Shown here one piece after another: positions 22,436 through 40,099 of a DNA stretch of 64,000 nucleotides. This stretch comes from Megascapheus bottae (lineage: Eukaryota > Chordata > Mammalia > Rodentia > Geomyidae): the NCBI GenBank assembly GCA_024803745.1, contig JANJXV010000025.1, positions 21,773,110 to 21,837,109 on the forward strand. The letters run 5' to 3'. The notes under the pieces are model-generated. The model was not told where the DNA came from. It worked only from the letters and a program-made list of their open reading frames with translations, and searched no databases. The first letter of the stretch is position 1; each line of letters begins with the position of its first letter. The position numbers and the translations under genes were made by a program.

Positions 22436-22859
22436 CATCCTTCTACTTGTTTGCCTCTTGCTGCAGCTGCCCTGATCTCAGCCTCAGAGAGGGAGAGCAA
22501 CTAGAGAACATGGCATTTTGTAATTGCTTCTGTTCAGGTGTTCAGAAGGTTGCCACTGTAACTGTTTGTTTCTCCTTGGATGATAACTGCCCTCCAGGAA
22601 GTGGTAATCCATACTGGGTGTCATTAAAATGTCTGATGAACAAATTACATTTCTTATGGAATTACTATTTATAAAATGTAAATCTAGTTTTCCTTGACTG
22701 AGAAGAAGTTTGGTGTTAAGATGGAGATACAACCCCTCAGACCAGGGAAACACCCTCCCTTAGCAAAGAACTACCATGTCAACCAGTACCTTTTGCATTA
22801 GCCTTCTGTGTTGGAACCTACCAGTTATCACCAGGATAACCCACATGATTCCTCATGGA

Positions 22860-24480
22860 GGGATTTTTTTTTTTTTTCCAGTCCTGGGCTTGAGCTCAGG
22901 GCCTGAGCGCTGTCCTTGGACTTTCTCAAGACTAGAGCTCTACCACTTGAGCCTCAGCACCACTTCCGGCTTTTTTCTATGTATGTGGTACCGAGGAATC
23001 GAACCCGGGTATTCATGTATGCTAGGCAAGCACTCTACCACTAGGCCAAACTCCCGGCCCCTATGGAGGAATTTTTTAACTCCCTCTGGCCATGGACTAT
23101 ATCTCATAAAACTTATGAGATATAGTAACCAATTTCTATCCTGTGGTCTGTGGAGTGCAAAGATGAAATCAATTTTTTAGGCTCCCTCTGGCACCCAGTC
23201 AGGGCTCATTCCAAACATAATTCATGCTGGGTATTCAGTGAGAGCTTAACATCCTTACAGCAAAATCATTCTGTTTAAGATAGTTTAAATTTATTTTCCT
23301 CTTCTTGCAAGTGAAAGTACTGAAACACAGCACTAATTTACCTTTCTCAACTGTCATCACACCATGCTGCTGAAAGGCCACAGTGCTTTTCCTGATCTCC
23401 AGCCTTATAGCTCTTCCAGTATTTCTTATGTCTCCAATATATCCTTAACAGTGAGTACATCCTAATTCACTAAGACCACAGTATTGCAAAATAATAAAGA
23501 TAAATAAGGTAGAGGGCTCAGTAGTAGAGTACTTGCCTAGCATGTATAAAGCCCTGGGTACCATCCCTCAAAAATTAAAAAAAAAACTTCAATATTTTCA
23601 TCTTTGGGTATTTAGGAAATGTACAAACTGCTATATTTTTGTAGATTCCATCAAAGGAATTAACATTTTTTATGTCAAACAGATTTTGCATTATTCCAAT
23701 TGCTGTGTGTTGCTGGGGAATGGAACTCAGGGTCTTGCACAGTTAAGTGCCAGAATGAATGCTAAATGTTCTGTCACATTCCCAGCCCGTACAATTGGCA
23801 GTTTCTATTTTTCTTTTCTAAACTTCAAGTCATTGTACATTGTGTTAGAGTATGTGTATGTGTGTGCTGATACTAAGGCTTGAACTTAGGGCCTCTCTCT
23901 GCATTAGCTTTTTTCACACAAGGTTGGTGGTCTACCATTTGAACCACACCTTCACTTCTGGCATTTTGCTGGTTATCTGGAGATGAGAGTCACAAACTTT
24001 CCTGCCTAGGCTTGCTTCAAACTGCAATTTTCAGATGTCAACTTTCCAATCAGCTAGGATTACAGGCTTGAGCCACCTGTACCTGGTTTGGGGGTTGCCA
24101 TTTAACATCCATTTATGCATCTAGTGTTCTTTGATCAGTCCCAGTTATTTATTTCAGGGCAAAATACAAATGTCTGAATAAAAACATACATTGTCATGAC
24201 ACAAATATTTTATTTATTTTATTATTTTTGTATGTGTGTGGAGGGGTGGGGGGGTTGTGGGGCTTGAACTCTGAGCCTGGGCGCTGTCCCTGAGCTCTTC
24301 AGCTCAAGATTTAACACCCTACCCTTTGAGCCACTGCCCACTTCCAGTTTTCTGGTGGTTAACTGGAGATAAAGAGTCTCAGGGTCTTCAGTGCCCGGGC
24401 TGGCTTTGAACGGTGATCCTTATATCTCAGCTACCTGAGAAGCTAGGATTACAGGTGTGAACCACCACATCCGGCTTACA
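22860..24480. repeat. SINEs in the ZNF689-ZNF785 interval
   Basis: A reversed IDL-Geo with T-run covers 22860-23060. ID fragments lie at 23515-23580 (plus) and 23690-23790 (minus). Reversed B1-headed SINEs cover 23860-24090 and 24255-24478. The stretch 23130-23510 shows nothing recognisable apart from the preceding hairpin at 23097-23125. Confidence 0.75.
23097..23125. other. Perfect 13-bp inverted repeat with 3-nt loop
   Basis: ctatatctcataa is followed by the loop aac and then ttatgagatatag, its exact reverse complement. It lies just beyond a SINE. No T-run or neighbouring gene suggests a function. Confidence 0.6.
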
Positions 24481-24505
24481 CAAATATTTTAATCGATGAA
24501 ATGCA

Positions 24506-24509
<4 letters not shown>

Positions 24510-24543
<34 letters not shown>

Positions 24544-24712
24544 GTATATGCTATCTATTCATCCAAAGGATTACTGTGAGTTGCACATACATATGTGTGA
24601 GCTGCATATAGATACATGTGTGTATATGTATGTATACATGTATGTATATTTACATGTATATTTATGTATACATACATGTATACATCATGTACACATAATG
24701 TATGTGTTATAC
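24510..24712. repeat. (TA)n and TATG/CATA microsatellite
   Basis: A (TA)n run at 24511-24541 is followed by about 130 bp of interrupted ACATACATGTAT-type repeats. Confidence 0.85.
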
Positions 24713-24869
24713 GCCCATCGGGAGGATTGCTGTAAATGGGGTCACAGTACCTCATTCTGAACCCGTTGCGGTTTACTCACCAGGAAGAAGTCCCAGACAC
24801 CCAGGCCTGTTTGTAAGACGAAGAAGGGAGCTGCATCAATCAAGTCACTCTTTGGCAAAGACCCCGCAC

Positions 24870-25130
24870 GTCCCCTTCTTCCCCGGGCCCTCGGCCTTTT
24901 GAACAGGCCGCTCCGGGAAGGCCATTCACAGCGCTCCTTCTTCCCGCGGCGCCGTCCAATCAGCGCCCGTCGTCATCTACCCGTCGGCTGCCCTGCGGGA
25001 AAGGGAAGTTGACGCCGGGGAGGCGCCATGTTGGTTAAGGGCACGGCGGAGGGGGCGGGGCCGCCCGGCACCGGGACGAGACGGGAGGCCCGTTTGCTGG
25101 GAGACACTCAGGCCTCCTGGGGGGGGGGGG
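24870..25130 (+). promoter_or_regulatory. Residual CpG-island promoter of the dead ZNF785
   Basis: This CpG-rich stretch has a CCAAT box (GTCCAATCAGCG, about 24954-24965). The cluster motif CCATGTTGGTTAAGGGCA lies at 25026-25043. The usual KRAB-A exon does not follow. Only GAGACACTCAGGCCTCCTGGG at 25101-25121 recalls the last codons of that exon in ZNF689. A promoter may survive without its gene. Confidence 0.6.
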
Positions 25131-25231
25131 GGATGGACGTTCCCAGGGGCCATCGAGGAAGCCCACTCGGGATAGCCTCTCCCTCCCCCTTTGGATCTTC
25201 ACAACGAAGCTCCATGTTCCCCAATTTGCAG

Positions 25232-27050
25232 ATTCTCAGGTCCCAGACCCGCTTCTACCTCTTGGGTGGAAGTACAGGTGGGAGGCTTGAACCCCAGAAC
25301 CCTATCATCCAGAGGGAGAGAGCCGCAGCTGTCAGTGGGGCTAGGGAAAGGCAGCAGGCACTTCAAACCCAATTCCCATCCTCAAAGTCCCCCTCCATCT
25401 TCCTGCACCTTAACCAGGTTCATACCTCACTGCAAAACAGCTGAGAGGACAGCTACACGGAACCAATGGCTCATCCTGGATAACCCCAGGGTAATGCAAA
25501 AAAGAACCCTGAGGGCCGTGGAAAGTCATACGTGAAGTTGTGTTATTCTGGGATATTGTGTACATCACAATGTGGCAGAGAATGCGTCATCCGATTTTTA
25601 TTTTTATTTTTTTCTCCCCTCAAGGCTAGAGCTCCACCACTTGAGCCACACCACCACCACTTCTGGCTTTTTTTTTTTTGGGGTGTTGAATTGGAGATAA
25701 GAGCCTCACAGGCTTTCCTGTCCTGGCTGACTTTGACTAATCAGATTTCAGCCATCTGAATAGCTACCATTAGAGGTATGAACCACCAATGTCCAGCTTC
25801 ATGAGAAGTGAAAACAAAAGCAGAATATTTCCCCTGCAGCCATCATGTCATAATAAATGTTCCCAAGTCTTTCCTCCAATCCACCATCAAAGTGACTTTT
25901 TGGTGATGGCCTAAATGGTACCAAGGAAGGTCATTTATGTTTATTTTGTGAAGATTATACAACATTTAGGTTCTGGCCTGGAAGTTCTGTGATGACCGAA
26001 ACCATTGCTGTCCTCTGTGCTTGAACCAGAGCTGCGGTTCAGTACTGTGGACTCTTCTTGCACTGTCTCCAGTGTTCATGGCCGTCCTATGGATTCAGGC
26101 ATGGACTTTGTTTGTACTCCAGGATAGCTTTCAGGGCTTCCTGTCTCTCCACTCACCCCAACTCCTAGGCGGCCATGAACTCTTTTTCTCTCTTCTAGGG
26201 CATACTCTGGAATACACTGCCATTTCAGGTCCCCCCCACCACCACAAGTGTCAGGATCCTGAAATAGGAATGCAAAAGAAATGTTGAGGAATTCAAAACA
26301 AAGAGATGGAAGATGAAATATCATCAGAAATGGCTGCCAGCTAGCATACTACCTGGCTCTAGTTCTGCCATCCCAAGTGCCCACCCAAAGGCTGTTGCTG
26401 GACCCCTTGACAAGAGTCCGATCAAACAGGGACACTCCAGTTTGCAGAGTGCTCTACTCTTGCTGACTGTGGCCCCAGCTTCAGCTACCCTTCCCTCTTG
26501 GCCAGCTACCACAGGGTGTACACCAGGGAGAGGCCTTTCTCCTGTGATCAGCCAGGCTCATTTCTCCCCACACAAGTAAGTGCTCTAACAGTGCTTCATC
26601 CATTCCTGGGGAAAAAGCCATATCTATGTTCAGATTGTGGGTGCCACTTCCACCAGAGGGCCTCCTTGGTCATCTATGGTTGGCTCACATGAGGGAGAAT
26701 CCATATTCCTTCCTCAACTGCAAGAGCCACTTCATCTAACCCCACTTGCTGGCCAGCCATGGGCAGTCATGTAGGCCAAGAAGTCCTATCTTCGTCTGGA
26801 CTGAGATGTCTACTTCGTCTACTCCTCCCTGCTGTCCAGTGTCTGGCCCATCCATTCTGACCGCTGGCCGTCTCCTGCAGCCAGTGTGGTAAAAGCTGGA
26901 GGCATATTAATACGTTCATTGCTGTGGTGGAGAGTGGCTGAGGTGGCCACATGCTATACCAGGGTTTTCAGAGCACCTCTGTTTGGGGAAGATCCAGATC
27001 CCCTAGTTTACTTTTGGCACTTCCTGGTTATATTCCAGGAATGTGTGTGA
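25232..27050 (+). pseudogene. ZNF785: ZNF785 unitary pseudogene (KRAB zinc finger)
   Basis: It lies between ZNF689 and ZNF688, where ZNF785 lies in human. A KRAB-B-like exon survives after an acceptor at 25230-25231, with readable FSGPRPASTSWVE (human FSVPKPAFISWVE). The finger exon runs from about 26310 to 27050. One frame reads DCGPSFSYPSLLAS, then RERPFSC; after disruption it reads GKKPYLCSDCGCHF with HQRASL. Finger histidines are lost (YHRVY for HQRVH), and stops and frameshifts break every frame. The tail still reads DPLVYF, then IFQEC, and a stop at 27048-27050, matching the family tail DPPVxFxHYPxIFxEC. The main KRAB-A box is gone. An active protein is excluded; a transcribed RNA is possible. 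Confidence 0.8.
25600..26300. repeat. Intron of the ZNF785 relic
   Basis: A reversed B1-headed SINE fragment covers 25600-25800. The rest to 26300 is unique-looking, with short open frames that resemble nothing known. Confidence 0.6.
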
Positions 27051-27265
27051 CAGAGCTTACCCAAATTGATCACTTTTCTCTGGGAAGGAAAAGGCAGGTT
27101 TCTGAATTAGGGAGATGAGGCAGTAAACATTTTAGGCAAAGAAGGTTCTGTTCAAGAAGCCTGGAGGAAAGCAGAGCTTAGTTCCACTGCTTTGATAGTG
27201 GCAAAGCCACATGATCAGACTAAGTGAATTCAAAATTAGCACTAAAACATTGTCTTGTATTTTTA

Positions 27266-27445
27266 TTTATTTAATGCTTGAGCTCAGAGCCTGAGCACTT
27301 CCTTGGACTTTCTCAAGGCTAGAGCTCTACCACTTGAGCCTCAGCACCAGTTCCAGCTTTTTCTATGTATGTGGTTCTGAGGAATTGAACCCAGGCCTTT
27401 GTGCATGCTAGGCAAGCACTCTACCATTAGGCCAAACTCCCGGCC
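27266..27445 (-). repeat. IDL-Geo SINE with 15-bp target duplication
   Basis: Reversed IDL-Geo flanked by tgtcttgtattttta at 27251-27265 and 27446-27460. It lacks a long T-run, so it may be slightly truncated at its A-tail end. Confidence 0.85.
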
Positions 27446-27460
27446 TGTCTTGTATTTTTA

Positions 27461-29040
27461 AAAACTGAGAGCTGAACCCTATTTTTGGAGACTTCTACAC
27501 ATAAAGCTACTTATTTTAAGATCCCCTTGTAGGTACTCTACTGTAGGCCAATCATGGAAGTGGCTTTTCTTACTGGACTGTTCTCTAGCTTTGAATACTG
27601 TTTTCCAGCCTTAGAAACTAGGTCACCTAGATGCCAGTCTAAGAAAGAACACCACACCCATCCTGATTTCTCAGAATAGAGGGCACATTGTGAGCCCACA
27701 GGAGTAGCTGGTCCCACAGGAATAGTTCACCCTAGGAAACTTAGGGTGACTATAGGGATAGTGTCTTCAAGTGGGGAACCCTTGTGCTGGCTGCACAGAG
27801 TACACAAAAGTATGAAATGTAATACCCTTCAGATCTGGTTTCTCTATTGTTTGAGGGAATTGTTGGCATATCTTTTTCCCTCCCTGTGGTCTCTGGATTC
27901 TGTATCTATTGAATCAAGATGACTTCTTAGGCCAAAACAACCGGAAAAACAATGCTGGGGAACTTTTTGTTTGTTAAGAGTTAGTTATTTGCAATTAGAA
28001 CTGGAATCAAAGCATAGTCTCTTCTAATTTTTTCCCTTGCTCACCACTTGTGTTCTTCCTCTTGAACCACATACCCTAGTTCTGTCTTTTTTGCTGATTT
28101 GGAGATGTTGTCTCACAGACTTTTCTGGTTTGGCTTCGAAGCAAAACACCCCTGAGTAGCTAGGATTATGGATGTGAAAAGCCAGTATCTGGTTTCAGTG
28201 TAATTTTACTGTAATGCTTCACTGTGGCCTTCCTATTTAGTACCTTACTTGTGAAGAGGAAACTTGAAAGAATAAACACTTCCACACAGGTGGGACTAAG
28301 GGTGTCTGCAAGCCAAGACTAGTGCTGACTCAAAACTCCCTCAACAGGGGCCGGGCGTTTGGCCTAGTGCTAGAGTGCTTGCCTAGCATGCACGAAGACC
28401 CAGGTTTGATTCCTCAGTGCCACATACATAGAAAAAATCCAGAAGTGGTGCTGTAGCTCAAGTGGTAGAGATCTATACTTGAAAAAGCCTAAGGACAGTG
28501 CTCAGATCCTGAGTTCAAGCCTCAGGACTGGCAAAACAAACGAACAAAAAACCTTCCTGAACAAATGGCTGCCTCTCTGGACCCCATCGTTCAAAAAGTG
28601 ATTACTATTGGGAATTGCGTGTTTTTATTTCGCTACATAGCTTCTCCTGAACTAGAAGACTTGAACTCCAAACAAACTTAGCCTCCGCCTGCTGTGTAGC
28701 TAGTAAGCCCATGCTTCCACATTACTCTCTCATAATGGAGCTGATGGTAACTTCAGAGGATTGTCCGAGATAAAATTTAATAGGTATAAGGTCACCTAAT
28801 TTGCCTTTGTAGTCTAAACACAGCTATATCCCTCCTCTCAACATTTTACACAAATCTTCCAGCATTCTCAAGGGTTGAGACAGAGGTCCTGGGGCCGGTG
28901 GCTCACGCCTACGCCACCCTTTCGGGAGACATCTCCAATTAACCACCCCTCAAAAAGCCAAAACCTGAGCTGCGGCTCGAGTGACTGAGCGCTTGCCTTG
29001 AGCTGAAAGTGCCTGGTCTCTTGAGTTCAAGCCCCCGGTA
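27461..29040. repeat. ZNF785 relic to ZNF688 interval
   Basis: 27461-28070 shows no recognisable element. A decayed reversed B1-headed fragment lies at 28070-28190. A plus-strand IDL-Geo covers 28345-28545. 28546-28889 is unique-looking. A B1-headed SINE at 28890-29040 abuts the ZNF688 CpG island and has retained many CpGs. Confidence 0.65.
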
Positions 29041-32136
<3,096 letters not shown>

Positions 32137-32354
32137 ATCTGAGGCCGGTGGGAGCCAAGCCTGGCTTGGGCACCTTAGACCCACCTAGCCCAGCAGGAGG
32201 GGCTCCCTCCCGCAGACAGGGACTTGGGAACTAAAGTTCATTCCTTGGGGATTCCTAAGGGATTCCTCAAATTTCCACATTTGTAAAAAGAAAAGTGCCT
32301 GTAAAGATACAAGTAGATTTAACTTGACATCCCCTTACCTCCCCTGTCTTTCAG

Positions 32355-32396
<42 letters not shown>

Positions 32397-32397
32397 A
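32355..32397. repeat. (CA)n microsatellite
   Basis: An almost pure run of about 20 CA units lies 220 bp after the ZNF688 stop codon. Confidence 0.95.
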
Positions 32398-32419
32398 ATA
32401 ACAATAACAAACCAACTCA

Positions 32420-32690
32420 ATATAATGGTGCACATTTTGGATCCTATCCCAGCACTGAGGCAGGAGAATCACCAGTTCCAGGCCAGGCTAGCTTACAAAG
32501 TGATACTCTGTCCCTCCGAAAACCAAGGGCTGGGGTTGTAGCCCAGTGGTAAAGTGCTAACTTATTCTTGATTCCATCGTTAGTACCACCAAAGAAAGGA
32601 AGAAAGGAACAGGAAGGAAGGAAAGAAAGGAAAGAGGGAGGGAGGGAGGAAAAGAAAGGAAGAAAGCAAGGAAGGGAGAAATACTGAACT
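32420..32690. repeat. Old SINE fragments and purine-rich tract
   Basis: A B1-like fragment (32430-32525) and an ID fragment (32525-32590) lead into a GGAA/GAAA-rich tract to 32680. Confidence 0.65.
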
Positions 32691-32894
32691 TTTCCTTAGT
32701 ATTGCTCCAACAATTTATATCACTGACACCTTTACATCATCTGTGAAAGAGCATCCTGTTTGGAAAGGAGATCCACTCGGAAGTAAGTGATGAAGGGAAA
32801 CCAGCTATGTGGAGGGGCTGAGGCAGGGCACGGTCCTGCCTTGACTACTTGTCATCAGCAGGAAACTGGACAGCTTGTTGAGGTACAGATGCAT

Positions 32895-33073
32895 GTGACA
32901 ACACTGAGTCTCCCCGACTAATGCACTCCTGGTAAGTCATGTGGCTTCCCTGAGCCTCAGTTCTTTCACCTGTGAAAGGAAGATTATAATATCTACCTCA
33001 GAAGGTGCTGTGAAGTCTGAAATGATAATATGTATGACATAGTAAATGTTCAATAAACATTTGTTGAATGAGT
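32895..33073 (+). repeat. MIR element
   Basis: The stretch follows the ancient mammalian MIR pattern: TTCCCTGAGCCTCAGTTCTT, then ATAATATCTACCTCAGA, then TGTTCAATAAACATTTGTTG. The AATAAA inside it (33052-33057) could serve as a distal ZNF688 poly(A) signal. Confidence 0.75.
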
Positions 33074-33104
33074 TACTGTCCATATTTTACACTTTAGAAG
33101 GGAG

Positions 33105-34120
33105 GGCCAGGAGTATAGCCCAGGGGCAGAGTGCTCACCCATGCTTGAAGCCCTGGGTTTGAATCCTCAGCACCGCATACACAGAACAGGTCGGAAATGG
33201 CGCTGTGGCTCTGGTGGCAGAGCACTAGCCTTGAGCAAAAAGTGTCCAAGGACAGTGTCCACGCCCCTGAATTCAAGCCCCAGGACTGGCAAACATAAAT
33301 AAATAAATAAAATAAAGTATAAAGGGAATCTAGGGGGGGCCAGGAGTGTGGCTTAGTGGTTTCATGCTTGCCTAGCATGCATGAAACCATGGGTTCAATT
33401 CCTTGGTACCATATATTCAGGAAAAGCCAGAAGTGTCACTGGCTCAAGTCATGGAGCACCAGTCTAGAGCAAAGAAAGGTCAAGGAGAGGGGCTGGGAGT
33501 ATAGCCTAGTGGTAGAGTGCTTGCCTAGCATGTATGAAGCCCTGGGTTTGATTCCTTGGTACCACACACACACAGAAAAATCTGGAAGTGATGCTGTGGT
33601 TCAAGAGTAGCAGAGCTAGCCTTAAACAAAGTGTCTAAGGACAGAGCTCAGACCCCGAGTTCAAGCCCCAGTACTGGTTTAAAAACAATGGTCAAGGACA
33701 GTGTCCAGGCCTTGAGTTTAAGCCCTGGGACTGGCACACACACACTTGTGTGTGTGTGTGTGTACACATAAGGAACCTAGGAATGTAGCTCAGTGGCAGA
33801 GTGAATGCTTAGCATCCACAAGGCCCCTGTGTAGAAAAATGTAAAGAAGCCTTTGCCTCCTGACACCAAAGGCTCACATCTGTAATCTTAACTCCTCAAG
33901 AGCCTGAGAGCTAAAGATCCCAGTTTAAAGCCAGCCTGGGCAGGGAAATCTGTAAAACTCATCTCTGATTAACCATCAAAAAACCCAAAAACACAAGTGG
34001 AGCTGTGGTTCAAATGTTAGAGAACCATCCTTGAGTGAAAAAGCTAAGGGACAGCATCCAGGACCTGAGTTAAAGCCTCTAGTACTGGCACAAAGTAGAA
34101 GAAAAGGAGGAAGAGGAAAA
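33105..34120 (+). repeat. Run of plus-strand SINEs
   Basis: IDL-Geo copies cover about 33105-33320, 33338-33485 (partial) and 33490-33690. A tail fragment and a CA/TG tract follow to 33765, then an ID fragment at 33775-33840. A B1-headed SINE with GGA-rich tail covers 33850-34125. No gene is seen. Confidence 0.75.
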
Positions 34121-35894
34121 AGAGGAGAGGGGGTGGATGAGGGGATGGAGTCGAGGAAAACAAAGAAGTTTCCAAGGCAGGGCGTGGATAACAGCAGCCA
34201 TTTTGCCAGTGAGGAAACTGAGATTCAGATAAAGGAAGTGTTGTTCACTACTATGTGGCCACAAGGCTAGATATGGACACGGGATAGACAAGCCCAGGTT
34301 TTTCTATCACCTCCCCTGAGAAGTCAGGTCTGGGCAGACAACTTGGGTTGGAGATCAAGAAGTATGAATCAATCTGTCCCAGTGAGGGCAATCTGAGCAC
34401 CCCAGCAAAGTTGGTGCCTGGCTTTACTCTGAAAATGAAGCCATAGCAGGCTGTGGTCTCTTTACATTCCGGTGATCCCAGCATTCAGGGGAGTCTGAGG
34501 CAAGAGGACGGAGAGTTTTTCCTTTATTCTTATTCTTTGCTCATTGGCTGGTGTTCTACCACCTACCACCTGAGTCAAGCCTCCAACCCTGAAACCTATG
34601 CTGTTTATCTTAAATCACACTGTAATCCTCCCCTTATCCTTCCTGTGAAACAAGGCCACAGGTCCTGTCATGTACTAACTCATGTAATGTATTATGTAAT
34701 CATATCTGAATAAATGAAAAAAGTCTAGCTTCTACATGGTCAACAGAGGTCAGCACAGTGGAAATGTTTGCCATGCCTTTTCTGAAACTGGCCTGCAGGA
34801 GGCAGTGCAGGACAGGTAGACAAGGCATTTAGGGCTCTGAATTGGTTTGATCTTGGGTAACATCCAGGCTTTACCTTTTCTCTTCTGCAAGATGACCTTG
34901 AACCTTAAGGGACAGAAAAGTTATTTGCCCAGTGTCTTCAGCTAAAGCAAGCACCTGTGTGGAAATATCGCATAGCTTTGTCAAGACAGACAAAGCCCTC
35001 TGTTCCATCCTCGGCGCAAAAGGAGAGAGAAAGGGAAGGAGACTGGTTAATAAAGAATAAGGTATGAGGCACAGATGATTATTCATTAATACCTTGTTTA
35101 AAAAAAAGCAAAACAAATTTGCAATATATAAATAATATATAAGATATATATTATATAAACAAATATATATTATATAAACAAATATATATATATTTAGGCG
35201 TCTAATGTCACTCTGAGCTGGGATGCAGAAGCATCTGTGGCCATCTTAACTATGGGCAAGAAGCACCTCCCCCCACCCTCCCCTCCAGGTCATTTAAAAA
35301 GCAACAGCAGACAGCTTCGAGGCAGAACATCTGAGCTATCAAAACGTTTTCTCTACCACGCAAAGCATGCCCGGTGACCCAGCATGTTCTGGGCCACGAC
35401 CACAGAGCTCTGCAACCACCTTTCTCCCCGTCCTAGAGCGTCCTCGCCTCAATGCACCGTCCTTGACTCCTGGGCGCCACTGCCCAGATGTGGACCTCTT
35501 CAGTCTCAGTCTTAAACACTGGGAAAGGGCAGGGCCTGAACCCAGAACCCAGAAGGAAGAGGTTACAAGATGTGAACCTAGCGATCCCTCCTGCCTGATT
35601 CTCTCTCGTTCTTGTCCCCATGGTGAGTCGGCTTACCCCGATTCCACCCAGATCAGTTTCCTTTGTTAAACTCCTCTAGTGGCCTCCAAAAACTTCCTCC
35701 TGGAGCCCTAATGCCCCATATGCTAAATGCCTCCTGGTCTTATCTGACGACAGTCCCAAACATTATACAGAAAATCTGAAAACCTATGTAAATGGAAGTT
35801 GTATCAGCTGTAGCTTTCCTTCAATTTAGAAACTTAAATCTTGGTTCAACAATGTATGCTGCACACAAAACATACCTAGCAGACATGTCTCCAT
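34121..35894. other. ZNF688-ZNF764 interval, unique-looking part
   Basis: No coding gene is supported. Short stretches near 34200-34260 and 34895-34960 recall ancient MIR/L2 sequence (GTGAGGAAACTGAGATTCAG). 35115-35195 is an AT microsatellite with a small tandem duplication. Other open frames here are short and resemble nothing known. Confidence 0.5.
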
Positions 35895-36163
35895 GCCTAG
35901 CCGGTCCTGAGGTTTGAACTCAAGGCCTTAGCTGCTTCTGCTCAAGGATAGTGCTCTACCACTAGAGCCACAGCTCCAATTCTAGCTTTCCTGCCTTTTC
36001 TGGCTTTGAATAGCAATCTTCTGAGCCCAGCCTCCTGAGCAGTAGGATTATAGGCATGAATTACCGATACTCGGCTTCCCAGTACAGTTTAAGAAAATAT
36101 AAGGCTGGGATGTCATTCAGTGGCAAAGTGATGCTCTCAGTTCAATTGCCAGTACCAGAAAAG

Positions 36164-36199
<36 letters not shown>

Positions 36200-37120
36200 A
36201 AAAAAAAATCATTGTATAGATGTTTGTTTTTTTTCTTCTATATAGATCTGGCTGGCCTGGAACTCCTGATCTTCCTGCCTTTCTTGAGTGCTGGGATGAC
36301 AGGGAGGTGCCTCAAGTGGTAAATGTTCTTCCCTAGGTTTCCCAAAACGCTTTCCAAGTTTTTGTTTTGTTTTTCCTCTTCTCTTCCCTTTCGGCTGTGA
36401 TTAACTGTTTGCCCAGCCTTCCTAGAAGCATCAAACAGCTTGGAGGTTGTCAGACTGAAGTCCAAAGAAAGCCTTTGCCAGGAGGCAAAGATTAAAAACT
36501 TCCGTTAAGACACCACACCTGCAGTGACAATGCAGCTCTTCCCAGGAAGTGTGCCAAGTGTGGTGACTGACAGCCAGCTCAAGAAAATTGCCAAGTCTCC
36601 TGCCTCAGACAGGATGAGTTTGAAGACATGTGGAGGGAGGTTTCAGGGGGTGGATAGGGTGATAGATGAGATCAAGACCCTGGTCAGGGAATACTTAGAG
36701 AAAGTGATTTTCCTTTCCTCCCCTGCCTCAGGCTGAGCAAGTGAGTTGCTACAGTGAATGTCTGCAAGAGTTCGGTTTGCGTCTAGCCAAATCCTGTGAT
36801 TGTAGGACATTCACCCAGCAGAGAAACGGGGCCTGTTCTCTGTCCAGTCTCCCCGACCCTCACACTCACAGTGAGAAGGCCTTCACCCTGACCAGTGTGG
36901 AGAGGGGTGAGCTATACCTGCAACCCCAGCCTTGGAGAGGCTGACGCCTGTCATCCTAGCTACTCAGGAGGTGGAAATCCGAGGATCGTAGTTCGAAGCC
37001 AGCCTGGGCAGGAAAGTCCACGGGACTCTTCTGTCCAATGACCCACAGAAAAAGGTGGAGCTGTGGCTCCCGCGGTGAGCGTGCTAGCCTTGAGCGAAAG
37101 GAGGGAAGAGAGGCTGAGGT
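35895..37120. repeat. SINEs upstream of ZNF764
   Basis: A reversed B1-headed SINE covers 35895-36075. An ID fragment and (CA)n lie at 36100-36195, and a reversed B1-like fragment at 36235-36302. 36310-36740 is unannotated. 36790-36905 resembles a decayed zinc finger (listed separately). A plus-strand B1-headed SINE covers 36930-37120 at the island edge. Confidence 0.65.
36794..36905 (+). pseudogene. Possible zinc-finger remnant
   Basis: One frame reads SCDCRTFTQQRNGAC, then PHTHSEKAFTL. This resembles a C2H2 finger with QR contacts and an HTGEKPF-type linker, after loss of a codon between the cysteines and of the spacing before the histidines. It is too short to assign. It could be chance or a scrap of a lost ZNF747/764 copy. 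Confidence 0.25.
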
Positions 37121-37122
37121 AG

Positions 37123-39856
<2,734 letters not shown>

Positions 39857-40099
39857 AAAACACGTGGGGGCTGGTGGGGGAGATCTAGACATTGCCTAAA
39901 GTCCTACATGGGCACAGAGTCATAAACCTCCATGGCTGACCTGTTGGGAGATGGCAGAATTTCTATCAAGAGATGTTGGCAGGGCTGTGACGCTGGCTCT
40001 AGGAATTCTCATTGCAAGATAGATGTGACCTAAGAAACACTGGTAGAACTTAACTTCATTTGGGAGGCAAGTTTCTGCTTTCTCTTGAAAACAGTTTGG

